Assembly: GCA_021819125.1 (NCBI GenBank)
Contig: JAKARW010000016.1
Coordinates: forward strand, 1-37,783
DNA from: Pseudomonadota bacterium
GTDB lineage: Bacteria; Pseudomonadota; Gammaproteobacteria; Acidiferrobacterales; Acidiferrobacteraceae
Direction of reading: 5' to 3'
Length of the DNA: 37,783 bases
How positions within the stretch are numbered: the first letter of the stretch is position 1; each line of letters starts with the position of its first letter. Below the pieces are notes generated by a model, which saw nothing but the letters and a program-made list of their open reading frames with translations, was not told the origin of the DNA and did not search any database. A program made the translations under genes and the position numbers. Positions 1 to 9,040 of this stretch are shown here, piece by piece.

Positions 1-391
1 GTGATGGTCATGGCTTTGGCGTGCGCGAGGACGATCTACCGCAATGCGGTCAGGATCAAAGTGGGCCCATGCGACTTTCGGTGATGCGGCCTTGGCCATG
101 AGCGGTCCGTGGCGTGTGTCCGCGCTTTGTTCCCTTAGGCGCACGGCTTATGACTGGGGCGTGCGGTGCCAGTGGCGTCGCGATGACGGGAAAGGCGCTT
201 TCCGGGATCCGGCCTACCGTGCTACGGGGTTTTATGTCTTTCTCGTGTCCTCGGCATGATCTTGCAGGTCTCGGATAGGACCATCACCTCGCGGGGTGCG
301 CGATGCGCCATCTTGGCAGGGCGTGCCGCAAGCGGCCTTTAATGTCCTGATCGTGTCCCCTCGCTATCGTGGCGGATGTCATGGCGGCGTG
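1..391. other. No recognisable gene
   Basis: I see no supported gene here. The only open frame of any size, 44-259 on the plus strand, gives 71 residues rich in Trp and Arg with no family resemblance and no clear ribosome site. The stretch lies downstream of tas, so it should hold that gene's transcription end. A short GCCGC-AA-GCGGC dyad near 328-339 is too small to call a terminator. It may also contain the edge of a gene lying to the left of the window. Confidence 0.5.
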
Positions 392-1432
392 TCAGGGGGC
401 CGGACTGGGCGATCTCAGGTGGATCTCTTCGATGGCGGCGAGCGCCTCGGGGGATAGCACCGCTTGGGCGTGCATGATGTCTTCCTTGAGCTGCTCGAGG
501 GTGCGCGCGCCCAGCAGTGTGGAGGCCGTGAAAAAACGCGAGCGCACAAAGCCGAGTGCCAAGGCCCCGAGCGGCAGACCGAAATTCTCGGCGATATGTG
601 CGTAGGCCTCTATCGCCGGGTCGATCGCCGCCTTGCGGTAGCGAGGGCCGAATTCCGGGAAGCGGTTCAAGCGCGCCTCGGGGTCGCTCGGCATCAAGTA
701 TTTGCCGGTAAGAAGGCCGAAGGCAAGCGGGCTGTAGGCGAGGAGGCCCAGGCGTTCGCGATGGCAGACTTCGGCAAGCCCTGATTCGAAGGTCCGGTTC
801 AGCAGATTGTAGGCATTCTGGATGGTCACGATCCGGGGCAGACCCAGGCGTTCTGCGGCTTCCAGGAAGCGAAATGTCCCCCAAGGGGTCTCATTGCTCA
901 GTCCGATATAACGTACCTTGCCTTCGCGCACGAGCGTGGCGAGCGCCTGTAGCTGCTCGTCGATCTCGGCCGCCCGGTCTTTGGTGTCTCGTGCCTCATA
1001 CTGTGTCGCGCCAAAAAGCGGCAAGGGACGCGACGGCCAGTGGATCTGGTAAAGGTCCACATAATCGGTCTTGAGCCGCTTAAGGCTCGCTTCGAGCGCG
1101 GCGCGCACATTGGCAAGATCGATGGCAAGCGGACCGCCGCGTAGCCAGTGAAAGCCGCGCAAGGGCCCGGCGACCTTGGTGGCAATGATCACGCGGTCGC
1201 GTGCCTGGCGCGCAAGCCACGCCCCGACGATCGTCTCCGTGGCCCCCTGAGTCTCGGCGCGTCCGGGCACCGGATACATTTCCGCCATGTCGAATAGATT
1301 GATGCCTTCAGAGAGCGCATGATCGAGTTGGGCGTGCGCGCAGGCCTTGTCCGTCTGCTCGCCGAAGGTCATGGTACCAAGGCCGATGTCGGAGATGGCG
1401 AGATCGGTGCCGGGGAGGTGATGGATGCGCAT
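392..1432 (-). CDS. tas: Tas-type NADP(H)-dependent aldo/keto reductase
   Basis: A 346-residue aldo/keto reductase, the same length as E. coli Tas and closely similar from memory of that protein (shared GLGTMTFGEQ, AEMYPVP, ASTLLGA). Family members reduce carbonyls with NADPH in a TIM barrel in the cytosol; the physiological substrate of Tas is not settled. The catalytic tetrad is visible as D48, Y53, K86 and H131. The frame stays open upstream to 1519, but the family N-terminus (MRIHH...) begins at the ATG at 1432, so the longer form is rejected. The gene is transcribed away from rfbD, with about 230 bp between them. Nothing nearby suggests a pathway. Confidence 0.9.
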   Translation of the reverse strand: MRIHHLPGTDLAISDIGLGTMTFGEQTDKACAHAQLDHALSEGINLFDMAEMYPVPGRAETQGATETIVGAWLARQARDRVIIATKVAGPLRGFHWLRGGPLAIDLANVRAALEASLKRLKTDYVDLYQIHWPSRPLPLFGATQYEARDTKDRAAEIDEQLQALATLVREGKVRYIGLSNETPWGTFRFLEAAERLGLPRIVTIQNAYNLLNRTFESGLAEVCHRERLGLLAYSPLAFGLLTGKYLMPSDPEARLNRFPEFGPRYRKAAIDPAIEAYAHIAENFGLPLGALALGFVRSRFFTASTLLGARTLEQLKEDIMHAQAVLSPEALAAIEEIHLRSPSPAP

Positions 1433-1489
1433 CGGCGGACTTTGCCAATTTACGATAAGACTGTCAAATGGCGGCCGGCGCGCGGTGTT

Positions 1490-1498
1490 TGTTATACT
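1490..1498 (+). promoter_or_regulatory. Possible extended -10 promoter before rfbD
   Basis: TGTTATACT is an extended -10 (TGn plus TATACT, 5 of 6 to consensus) on the plus strand in the tas/rfbD divergent gap. There is no good -35 at 17 bp, which extended -10 promoters tolerate. It would give a leader of about 160 nt before rfbD. Inferred from sequence only. Confidence 0.3.
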
Positions 1499-1663
1499 CG
1501 CACCCCTTAGGCGGCGCATCCGTCGTAAAGGTCATGTGGCGCGTGAGCTGAAAGGCCTACCGTAAGGTCCCGGCCGTCTGAACGGAGCCTTGGATAGGCG
1601 TGCGAGCGTGGACGGAAGACTGCTATTATTGGAATCATTGTTATGAAAGGTAAGGGGGCGGCC

Positions 1664-2536
1664 ATGGCGTCAGCGAGCGAGGCCCGCCGCGGCATCGTGC
1701 TGTTTGGGGCTCATGGCCAGCTCGGTCGCGCGCTCACGCGGGCTTTGGCGGGACTTGGGCCGGTGTATGCCTTAAGTCACGCGGATTGCGATATCACGGA
1801 TGAGGCGGCGGTGCACGAACGGGTGCAACGCCTGCGTCCCGGGATCATCGTGAACGCGGCGGCCTATACCGCAGTCGACAAGGCCGAGACGGAGTGCGAT
1901 GCGGCGTTACGCATCAATGCCCATGCCCCGGGATATCTGGCCGATGCCGCTTTGGCCGTCGGGGCCTGGCTTGTGCATTACTCGACTGACTATGTCTTCG
2001 ATGGGGCCGCGGCTCGCCCCTATCGGGAGGACGACCCCACGGCCCCGCTCAACGTCTATGGAGAAACCAAGCGCCTGGGTGAGGAGGCGGTGCTTGCGCG
2101 TCCGATCACGGCCTTTGTTCTGCGTACCGCCTGGCTTTACGATCGCGAGGGCCGAAACTTTCTGACGACTATTCAGCGGCTGGCCGCACAGGGGCCGCTA
2201 CGCATCGTCGCCGATCAGTATGGGAGTCCGACGCCGGTGACCGTTCTTGCGCAAGTCACGCGCGCGATCATGGCGCATCCGCGGGCCGCGGACTGCGCCG
2301 GTCTTTATCACGCGGCATGCGCCGGCGTCACGAGTTGGCATGGCTTTGCCGAGGCCATCGTGCGGTCGCTTGGGCTTGCGGTCGCGGTATCGCCGATTGC
2401 GACGGCAGACTATCGGACCGCGGCGCGCCGCCCGGCCTATTCGGTGCTCGATGGCGGGCGCCTGAAAGAACGCCTGGGAATCGTCCTGCCCCCGTGGGAT
2501 CGGGCGCTCGCCGAGCTTTTAACGGGGGCGCCATGA
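1664..2536 (+). CDS. rfbD: dTDP-4-dehydrorhamnose reductase
   Basis: Final step of dTDP-L-rhamnose synthesis: NAD(P)H reduction of dTDP-4-dehydrorhamnose, supplying rhamnose for surface polysaccharide. The protein is an extended short-chain dehydrogenase of 290 residues (E. coli RfbD is 299). The nucleotide-binding loop GAHGQLG is at 15-21, STDYVFDG at about 107-114, and the catalytic pair Y132/K136 sits in VYGETK. The start at 1664 is preferred because GGGGG lies 5 nt upstream; an in-frame ATG at 1643 would add seven residues. It overlaps tsaB by 4 bp (ATGA), so the two are translationally coupled. The other rhamnose genes (rfbA, B, C) are not in the window, so this copy is detached from its pathway cluster. 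Confidence 0.92.
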   Translation: MASASEARRGIVLFGAHGQLGRALTRALAGLGPVYALSHADCDITDEAAVHERVQRLRPGIIVNAAAYTAVDKAETECDAALRINAHAPGYLADAALAVGAWLVHYSTDYVFDGAAARPYREDDPTAPLNVYGETKRLGEEAVLARPITAFVLRTAWLYDREGRNFLTTIQRLAAQGPLRIVADQYGSPTPVTVLAQVTRAIMAHPRAADCAGLYHAACAGVTSWHGFAEAIVRSLGLAVAVSPIATADYRTAARRPAYSVLDGGRLKERLGIVLPPWDRALAELLTGAP

Positions 2537-3189
2537 ATCTGCTGGCAATCGAGACCGCGAGTGCGTTTGTGTCGGTGGCCGTGAAGATCGATGGTGTGGT
2601 CCATGAGGCCGGTCTGCGCGATGTCGCGGCGCGGGCCGAGACCGTGCTCGATCTGCTGCGCGCGTTATGTGCCGACATTCGATGCGATCTCGGTGTGATC
2701 GATGCGATCGCCTTTGGGCGGGGCCCCGGCTCATTTACCGGCCTGCGCGTAGCGGCCGCCGTGGCGCAGGGGCTTGCCTATGCGCGCCGTTTGCCGGTCG
2801 TTCCCATCTCGTCGCTTGCGGCGTTGGCGCAGGAGGCCCCGGGTCAGCAGGTACTGGCGGCCCTCGATGCCCGGCGCGACGAGGTCTATTACGGTTTCTA
2901 TAGGCGTGAGGCCACGGGCCTCGTTCAAGCCTACGGGGCGGAGCAGGTGGCAGCGCCGGAGCAAGTCGTGTGCCCGGCGGGTACCGACTGCGCGGTCGGC
3001 AGCGGTATCGATCATTACTTGGACCGTTTTGGGAAGACACTTCCAAAGTCGCGTGTCTTTGGGCATTCACCCACCGCGCGCGCGGTCCTGGCTTTGGCCG
3101 AGGACGCCTATCAGCGCGGGGCCTTCGTGCAGGCCTGTGCGGCGGTGCCGGTCTATGTGCGCGATGATGTGGCCCAAATCCGATCGTAA
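2533..3189 (+). CDS. tsaB: tRNA threonylcarbamoyladenosine biosynthesis protein TsaB
   Basis: TsaB is the non-catalytic partner of TsaD in the TsaBDE complex that installs t6A at position 37 of ANN-decoding tRNAs. The 218-residue product has the ASKHA-fold N-terminus MNLLAIETAS and the family motif GPGSFTGLR (64-72). The reading frame is open much further upstream (2317), but that part overlaps rfbD. The ATG at 2533, which shares ATGA with the rfbD stop, fits the family start exactly. The C-terminal half is variable, as is usual for TsaB. Essential in most bacteria. Confidence 0.93.
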   Translation: MNLLAIETASAFVSVAVKIDGVVHEAGLRDVAARAETVLDLLRALCADIRCDLGVIDAIAFGRGPGSFTGLRVAAAVAQGLAYARRLPVVPISSLAALAQEAPGQQVLAALDARRDEVYYGFYRREATGLVQAYGAEQVAAPEQVVCPAGTDCAVGSGIDHYLDRFGKTLPKSRVFGHSPTARAVLALAEDAYQRGAFVQACAAVPVYVRDDVAQIRS

Positions 3190-3210
3190 ACGGTCTTAAA
3201 AAGAGACGAT

Positions 3211-4776
3211 ATGGACGCTGACCTCGATGCCCTGGAATTCGCTGCCATACGACGTCTCCTGGAGCGCCTGACGGTCACGCCCTACGGGGCGGATGCCGCG
3301 CGCGGGCTGGCCCCGGCCCCCGATATCGCCGCCGCTTGGGCGCTACAGCGGGCCGTGACCGCCGCACGGCATGCCATAGAGCACGGCACGGCCAGCCTGC
3401 CGCGGCTGCCGGATATTCGCGCGGCCCTGCGCCAGGCAAGCCAGGCGCATGCCGCATTGCCCGCAACCGCGCTTGCCCATATCGCCCAGTTGATGCGTGC
3501 CGGGGCGGCGTTGCAGGCGTTGTGGTCGCGTTACCCGGACTTGTACCAAGACGGCGAGGTTTGGGCGGGTGCGCCACAACTGCTTACGCAGTTGGACGCG
3601 GCAGTGACGCCAAGCGGGCGCGTGAACGATGCGGCAAGTGTGCGGCTCACGGAGCTGAGCGAGGAGCTGAGCCGGGGGCGCGCTGAGGTCGAGGCCTTAT
3701 TGAAGAAGCGGCTGGCGGCGCTTCATGTCGCAGATGAGCCGCGCGACGCCATCGTCGCAAGCGGATCGCGGCTCCTGCTTGCGCTCGCCCCGCAAATCGC
3801 CGATACCATCAAGGGCGTGCGCCGCGGACCCGCCGGCCACGGGCACCGTTATCTCGTGGAGCCGCTGGAGGCGGTGGCTGCCAACAATCGCCTCGAGGCG
3901 TGCGCCGGGCGGCGCGATGCCGAGGAACTCATCGTGCGGCGGACATTGACCGCCGCCGTCGCGGCCGCGCTCGGGGCCCTCGAGGCCTTGCTCGGGGCGA
4001 TCACCTGGATCGATCTTGCGTTCGCCGCCGGTCATCTCAGCATCCACATGAACGCGCACGCCCCACGGCTCGTACCCGAACCGCTCCTGCGGCTTCACGC
4101 CGTGTACCACCCCGCCATGCTGCTGGCCTTCGCCGATCGCCGCGGTCCCTGCCCTGTGCCGCTTTCGATCACGCTCGACGATAGCCACCCCATGCTGCTC
4201 GTGACCGGTCCCAATACCGGCGGCAAGACCGTCGTCCTAAAGACCGTGGGGTTGCTCGTGGCGATGGCCCATTGCGGACTGCACATCCCCGGGGAGGGGG
4301 AGGCGGTGGTCGGCTGTTTTCGGCGGATCATCGTCGATATCGGCGACCGCCAGAGCCTCCTCCATCAGTTGTCGACGTTTGCAAGTCATGTAGAGGTCTT
4401 GAAGCGGCTCCTGAATGAAGCCGACGGCGAGACGCTCGTACTGATGGACGAGCTTGGGACCGGAACCGATCCGGAGGAGGGCGCGGCGCTCGCCATGGCG
4501 GTAATCGATGAGTTGGCGCACCGCCTAGTGCGCGGCATCATCACGACTCATTTAAGCCCCCTCAAGGGCTATGCCGCCGCCCATCCCTACCTGACCAACG
4601 CAACCATGCGTTTTGATGACGAACGCCTGGTGCCCACCTATGAGCTTGTCGTGGGGGAAAGCGGCTCCTCGCATGGCCTGACGATCGCCGAGCGCCGGGG
4701 GCTTGCGCCGGCGCTCCTGCACGCGGCGCGCGCGCATCTTGCCCGCCTGGAGGCCGCCCGCGGCGCACCCGTGTGA
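3211..4776 (+). CDS. MutS2-like ATPase lacking KOW and Smr domains
   Basis: A 521-residue MutS-family protein. The N-terminus (ALEFAAIRRLLERLTVTPYG) and the core match MutS2 rather than MutS. The P-loop TGPNTGGKT is at 332-340, Walker B (LVLMDELGTGTD) has D413/E414, STFASHVEVLKR lies between them, and THLSPLKGY follows. Bacillus MutS2 is about 785 residues, with a long coiled coil and a C-terminal KOW-Smr region used in ribosome splitting and DNA nicking. Here the protein ends just after the ATPase core and has no Smr residues. The converging corB gene starts 27 bp on, so no decayed tail is hidden. It starts 21 bp after tsaB, probably in the same transcript. Function is unclear: a stalled-ribosome or DNA-junction ATPase without its own nuclease is a guess. 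Confidence 0.85.
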   Translation: MDADLDALEFAAIRRLLERLTVTPYGADAARGLAPAPDIAAAWALQRAVTAARHAIEHGTASLPRLPDIRAALRQASQAHAALPATALAHIAQLMRAGAALQALWSRYPDLYQDGEVWAGAPQLLTQLDAAVTPSGRVNDAASVRLTELSEELSRGRAEVEALLKKRLAALHVADEPRDAIVASGSRLLLALAPQIADTIKGVRRGPAGHGHRYLVEPLEAVAANNRLEACAGRRDAEELIVRRTLTAAVAAALGALEALLGAITWIDLAFAAGHLSIHMNAHAPRLVPEPLLRLHAVYHPAMLLAFADRRGPCPVPLSITLDDSHPMLLVTGPNTGGKTVVLKTVGLLVAMAHCGLHIPGEGEAVVGCFRRIIVDIGDRQSLLHQLSTFASHVEVLKRLLNEADGETLVLMDELGTGTDPEEGAALAMAVIDELAHRLVRGIITTHLSPLKGYAAAHPYLTNATMRFDDERLVPTYELVVGESGSSHGLTIAERRGLAPALLHAARAHLARLEAARGAPV

Positions 4777-4803
4777 CGGGGGCTTTGTCGGGTCCACTGC
4801 GAC

Positions 4804-6093
4804 TTACTCATCCTCGTCGGTTTTTTTGACACCCGCCATGCCGTGGACCTTGAGGCGCGCTACCTGGATCGCGGTGCCGCGCGTGCGAACGATCTCCACG
4901 AGGTAGCCGTTCAAGAGCAGACTGGTCCCGGGCGAGGGGATGTCCTCGAGGTACTCGGTGATGAGCCCGTTGAGCGTCTTGGGCCCATTCAAGGGAAGCT
5001 GCCAGCCGAGGGTGCGATTGATGTCGCGGATGCTGGTACTGCCGTTGATGAGGAAGCTGCCATCGGGTTGCGGGAAGATGTCCTCGGGTGTGCCCGGGGC
5101 CTGGGTCGTGAATTCGCCTACGATCTCCTCGAGAATCTCTTCCAGGGTTACAAGACCCATAAGGTCGCCGTATTCATCGACCACAAGCCCGATGTGGCGG
5201 CGCATGGTCTTGAAATTCATGAGCTGGGTGGCAAGCGGCGTGCCTTGGGGAATGTAGTAAGGCTCGAGCGCCGCCGATTGCAGGCTATCGCGGGTCAGCC
5301 GCCCGGCGAGCGCAAGATGCAAGGCGCGGCGCACGTGGAGCATGCCGATGACATTGTCGAGGCTGCCGCGATACACCGGCAGGCGTGTGTAATGGCTGCG
5401 CCCGAGGAGGTCCACGATCTCGTCCCAGTCGGCCTCGAGGTCGATGCCCTCGACCTCACGGCGGGGCACCATGACGTCTTCCACCGTACTCTTTTCGAGA
5501 TCGAGGATGGCGAGCAGCATCGCCCGGTGGGTCGTGGGAATGAGGCTCCCGGCCTCGAGGACCACGGCCCGCAGCTCCTCGGCGCCCATCTGGTCGGGGG
5601 TGCGCGGCTTGATCGACACCCCAAAGGCGCGCAATAGATGATTGGCGGCGAAGTTGACGGCGGCAACGAGCGGGTAGACCACGCGCAAAAGGGGTGTCAG
5701 CACATAGGCTGACCCGAACGCCACGGGCTCTGGATAGAGTGCCGCTAAAGTTTTGGGGGCCACCTCCGAGACGATGAGGATGACAAGCGTGAGCAGCCCC
5801 GTGACCAGGGCCAGTACCCCAGCCCCGTAGAGTCGGACGGCCATCAGGGTGGCGACCGAGGAGGCGGCGATATTGCCGAAGTTATTGCCAAGCAGCACCA
5901 CGCCAAGGACGCGGTCCGGGCGGCGCAGCAGGCGACGAGCCAGGCGCGCGCCGCGGTGACCGGATTCGGCCAGGTGGCGGAGGCGGTAACGGTTGACCGT
6001 CATGAGGCTGATTTCAGCCGCGGAGAAGAATCCGGACAAAAAGATCAGAAATAGCAGTACGCCGGCCAGCATACCGAGGCGGACGTGATCCAA
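4804..6093 (-). CDS. corB: CorB/YfjD-type DUF21-CBS membrane transporter
   Basis: 429 residues, matching E. coli YfjD (CorB, 428) along the length. An N-terminal DUF21 membrane domain (hydrophobic segments at about 8-30, 60-85, 90-115 and 130-160) is followed by the cytosolic DLEKSTVEDVMVPR region, a CBS pair (about 200-325) and a C-terminal CorC/HlyC domain. Family members are implicated in Mg2+/Co2+ export. The TTG start at 6093 gives MDHVRLG, aligning with the E. coli MEHISTT start; ATG at 6072 is the alternative and would trim seven residues. It lies downstream of corE on the same strand and close to ffh, an arrangement also found in E. coli. Confidence 0.9.
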   Translation of the reverse strand: MDHVRLGMLAGVLLFLIFLSGFFSAAEISLMTVNRYRLRHLAESGHRGARLARRLLRRPDRVLGVVLLGNNFGNIAASSVATLMAVRLYGAGVLALVTGLLTLVILIVSEVAPKTLAALYPEPVAFGSAYVLTPLLRVVYPLVAAVNFAANHLLRAFGVSIKPRTPDQMGAEELRAVVLEAGSLIPTTHRAMLLAILDLEKSTVEDVMVPRREVEGIDLEADWDEIVDLLGRSHYTRLPVYRGSLDNVIGMLHVRRALHLALAGRLTRDSLQSAALEPYYIPQGTPLATQLMNFKTMRRHIGLVVDEYGDLMGLVTLEEILEEIVGEFTTQAPGTPEDIFPQPDGSFLINGSTSIRDINRTLGWQLPLNGPKTLNGLITEYLEDIPSPGTSLLLNGYLVEIVRTRGTAIQVARLKVHGMAGVKKTDEDE

Positions 6094-6188
6094 GGGTCGA
6101 AGGGGCTCCGAAGAGTTAAACGTGAAACCCTATCATAGGTTGCGGCGTTTTTCGAGATTCGTGTCCGGCTTTCGTTCGCCCAGAACGG

Positions 6189-7001
6189 TTAGCTTGGCAG
6201 CACAAGCTTGAATAGAAACTCGGCGCTCAGGTAGGCAAATACCAGCAGCACGAAGCCGCCGACGGTCCAGCGTACGGCATTGCGCCCGCGCCAGCCGAAT
6301 TGGCGGCGTCCTATGAGCAGGATGGCGAAGGAAAGCCATGCCACGAGCGACAGCACGCTGTGATGGGTGAAAGGAAGGGGGTCGCCAAAGAGTTGCTCCG
6401 AGAAGAAGAATCCACTAATGAGTGTCAGTGTAAGGAGCACAAAGCCCACCTGGATCATCTCGAACATGAGCGTCTCCATGGTTTCCATCGGCGGAATGGC
6501 GCGCAGCAGCTGGGCCGGGTGGCGGTGGCGCAGGCGGCTTTCCTGGACCCACAACACAAGGCTTTGAACGACCGCGATGCTGAGGAGGCTGTAGGCCAGG
6601 ATGGAGATGACGATATGCGCCACGAGCCAAGGATCGGTGATGCGGGTATCCTCGCTGCTCGCCGGCAGGAATATCTGTCCAATGGTGGCCACCGCGCTGC
6701 TTGGCATGATGAAGGCTCCGAGGCTTGCGATGGGTTTGCGCAGCGATGCCATAAGGAAGATTGCGGCCACCGCCCAGGCGTCGAGGGATAAAATGGTGCC
6801 TACGCCCAGCGTCAGATGGCCATCGTGATCGATGTCGCCTGTGAGCAGGCCTGCCTGCAAGACGACCGCGAGCGCCCCTATGAGGGCGCCGCGCCTGCGG
6901 TCCCGCCCGTTGCCTGGGGGCGATTCCAGGGCTCGCCAATAATATACGCCGGAGAGCGCATAGAGGATGACGGCCACGATATGGAAAAGGAGTTGTATCA
7001 T
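6189..7001 (-). CDS. corE: CcsA/YpjD family inner-membrane protein (CorE)
   Basis: A 270-residue polytopic protein of the cytochrome c assembly (CcsA/ResC-like) superfamily, close to E. coli YpjD (263). It has eight or so hydrophobic segments, the conserved VHIGLS-like segment (here AHIVISILAYSLLSIA) and a C-terminal SIVAW-like region (SLVAWLSFAILLIGRRQFGWRGRNAV). The open frame continues to 7310, but that extension runs into ffh and is not membrane-like; ATG at 7001 fits the family. Ribosome site is poor. In E. coli this gene is linked genetically to cobalt/magnesium resistance; a true haem role is not shown. It precedes corB by 95 bp and diverges from ffh. Confidence 0.88.
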   Translation of the reverse strand: MIQLLFHIVAVILYALSGVYYWRALESPPGNGRDRRRGALIGALAVVLQAGLLTGDIDHDGHLTLGVGTILSLDAWAVAAIFLMASLRKPIASLGAFIMPSSAVATIGQIFLPASSEDTRITDPWLVAHIVISILAYSLLSIAVVQSLVLWVQESRLRHRHPAQLLRAIPPMETMETLMFEMIQVGFVLLTLTLISGFFFSEQLFGDPLPFTHHSVLSLVAWLSFAILLIGRRQFGWRGRNAVRWTVGGFVLLVFAYLSAEFLFKLVLPS

Positions 7002-7099
7002 AGGGCGACATGAATAACGGTGGCACGATAATGGCATACCCGGGGGGTTGCGGGAAGGCCCCACGCCGGGGGGCGGTGATGGGTCACTAGGAGACTGAG

Positions 7100-8455
7100 A
7101 TGTTCGAAACGCTGAGTAATCGTTTGCGGGGCGCGTTACGCGCCCTGCGCAAAGAGGCGCGCCTGACCGAGAAAAACATCGGTGAGACATTGCGTGAGGT
7201 GCGCATCGCCCTACTGGAGGCCGATGTCGCGCTATCGACCACCAAGTCCCTGATCGAGACGATACGCGCCCGGGCGCTCGGCCAGGAGGTGATGGCCACC
7301 CTGAATCCAAGCCAGGCGGTGGTCAAGATCGTGCATGACACCTTGGTCGAGACCATGGGGGTGGCCTGTGACCGCTTGAATCTCGCCACCCGCCCGCCCG
7401 CGGTGGTCCTGCTCGCGGGTCTGCAAGGCTCGGGGAAGACGACCAGCGCCGCCAAGCTTGCGCGGCTGCTGCGCGAGCGCGAGCGCAAGAAGGTGGCGCT
7501 CGTGAGTGTCGACGTCTATCGTCCGGCGGCCATGGACCAGCTCGAGCGTTTGGCAGAGGAGGTCGGAGCGGTTTTCTATAAGGGATTGCCTACAGAATCC
7601 CCAGAGACGATTGCGCGCCGCGCCTTGGATCAGGCGCGGCGCGAGGCCATCGATGTCCTCATCGTCGATACCGCGGGGCGGCTCCACATCGATGAGGTCA
7701 TGATGAACGAGGTGCGTGCCCTGCACGCCGCCACGACCCCGATAGAAACCCTGTTTGTGGTCGATAGCATGACCGGCCAGGATGCGGTCCATACCGCCAA
7801 GGCCTTCGACGAGGCCTTGGCGCTGACCGGTGTGATCCTCACCAAGACCGACGGTGATGCCCGCGGGGGGGCGGCGCTGTCGCTGCGCGCGGTGATCGGT
7901 AAGCCCATCAAGTTCCTCGGTACGGGCGAGAAGACCGATGGCCTCGAACCCTTCCATCCCGAGCGCCTGGCCTCGCGCATCCTGGGCATGGGCGACGTCT
8001 TGACGCTGATCGAGGAGGCCGAGCGTAAGGTCGACCGGCAGAGCGCCGAACGCTTGGCCGAGAAATTCAAGAAGGGTAAAGGTTTCGATCTCGAGGATTT
8101 TCGGGAGCAGATGCTGCAGATGGAGCGCATGGGTGGCATGGCGGGCGTGCTCGACAAGCTCCCAGGCATGAACGAGCTCCCGGCCTCGGCGCGCGCGCAG
8201 CTCCAAAACCACGACACCCGTCGCCTCGTGGCCATCATCAATTCCATGACGCCCCAGGAGCGCCACTTTCCCGACACCATACGCGGCTCGCGCAAGCGGC
8301 GCATCGCTTTGGGTTCGGGCACCGGTGTGCCGGAGGTCAACCGTCTTCTAAAGCAGTTCGCGCAGGCCCAGCGCATGATGAAGCAGATGGGCAAGGGGGG
8401 GCTCAAACGCATGTTGGCAGGCATGAAAGGCAAGATGCCGGGGATGCCGTTCTAG
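7100..8455 (+). CDS. ffh: Signal recognition particle protein Ffh
   Basis: The SRP54 GTPase binds signal sequences of nascent membrane proteins and, with 4.5S RNA and FtsY, delivers ribosomes to SecYEG. The length is 451 residues (E. coli 453). The N domain is at 1-85. The G domain has the P-loop GLQGSGKTT (107-115), DVYRPAA, DTAGR and TKTDGDARGG. The Met-rich M domain follows from about 300, with GSRKRRIALGSG (RNA-binding) and QRMMKQM near the end. A good site (AGGAG) precedes the ATG. In many proteobacteria rpsP-rimM-trmD follow ffh; here rsd follows instead. Confidence 0.97.
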   Translation: MFETLSNRLRGALRALRKEARLTEKNIGETLREVRIALLEADVALSTTKSLIETIRARALGQEVMATLNPSQAVVKIVHDTLVETMGVACDRLNLATRPPAVVLLAGLQGSGKTTSAAKLARLLRERERKKVALVSVDVYRPAAMDQLERLAEEVGAVFYKGLPTESPETIARRALDQARREAIDVLIVDTAGRLHIDEVMMNEVRALHAATTPIETLFVVDSMTGQDAVHTAKAFDEALALTGVILTKTDGDARGGAALSLRAVIGKPIKFLGTGEKTDGLEPFHPERLASRILGMGDVLTLIEEAERKVDRQSAERLAEKFKKGKGFDLEDFREQMLQMERMGGMAGVLDKLPGMNELPASARAQLQNHDTRRLVAIINSMTPQERHFPDTIRGSRKRRIALGSGTGVPEVNRLLKQFAQAQRMMKQMGKGGLKRMLAGMKGKMPGMPF

Positions 8456-8460
8456 GCGTC

Positions 8461-8489
8461 TTGTCGCGGTCCGCTCTTGGCCTTATAGT
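8461..8489 (+). promoter_or_regulatory. Putative sigma-70 promoter of rsd
   Basis: TTGTCG (8461-8466), a 17-bp spacer and TATAGT (8484-8489): 4/6 and 5/6 to consensus, starting 6 bp after the ffh stop. A dyad GGACCG/CGGTCC (8509-8514, 8524-8529) lies in the predicted leader just ahead of the rsd ribosome site. Sequence inference only. Confidence 0.4.
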
Positions 8490-8560
8490 GCTATCAAGAA
8501 AATTATGGGGACCGCCTGCGGGACGGTCCACGGATGCAAACGTGGTACGGGGAGGGTGGC

Positions 8561-9040
8561 ATGGCCACGGCGACAGGGACAAAGGTTGTCGACCGGCGTA
8601 TCGCCGGGCGCGGAATGATCGAACGGTTGCTGGCCGAGCGCCGCGAGATGCTGGTGCTTTTCTGCCGCGTCGCGGGTCTCGACCCCTTCGCTGACGGTGC
8701 GGTCGGAAACGACGTGCTCCAAGCGTTCTGTCAGATCCTCGTGGACTACATGGCCAGTGCCCATTTTTCGTTATATCAGCGCCTCATCGATGGCAGCGAG
8801 CGCCGGCAGGATGTCATAGCGCTCGGAAGCGAGATCTACGGGCGCATCGAGGCCTGTACGGAGGTCGCCGTTTGCTTCGACGACAAGCATGCGCGTCTCG
8901 GTAATCGCGAGGACGCGGCCGATCTCCATGCGGACCTCTCGGTATTAGGCGAGGCGCTCGCGACACGGATCGAACTCGAGGACCGGTTGATCGCGGCATT
9001 GCTGGGCGAGACCGTCAAATCATTGAAAACGGGCGGGTAG
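8561..9040 (+). CDS. rsd: Rsd/AlgQ family anti-sigma-70 factor
   Basis: A 159-residue helical protein matching E. coli Rsd (158) and Pseudomonas AlgQ. The clearest stretch is FCQILVDYMASAHFSLYQRL, which corresponds to FCQSLVDYLSAGHFSIYERI in Rsd; the C-terminal GEALATRIELEDRLI also matches. Rsd binds region 4 of the housekeeping sigma factor and frees core polymerase for alternative sigma factors, mainly in slow or stationary growth. The ATG at 8561 is chosen over 8534 because GGGAGGG sits 4 nt upstream and the length then equals the family length. It has its own putative promoter after ffh. Confidence 0.85.
   Translation: MATATGTKVVDRRIAGRGMIERLLAERREMLVLFCRVAGLDPFADGAVGNDVLQAFCQILVDYMASAHFSLYQRLIDGSERRQDVIALGSEIYGRIEACTEVAVCFDDKHARLGNREDAADLHADLSVLGEALATRIELEDRLIAALLGETVKSLKTGG

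Noticed and set aside
1462-1467. TTGACA on the minus strand as a tas promoter
   Set aside because: A perfect -35, but the sequence 16-18 bp downstream (CAAAGT) is not a -10, so no promoter was called.
7232-8266. 344-residue open frame antisense to ffh
   Set aside because: Shadow of ffh; no ribosome site or homology.
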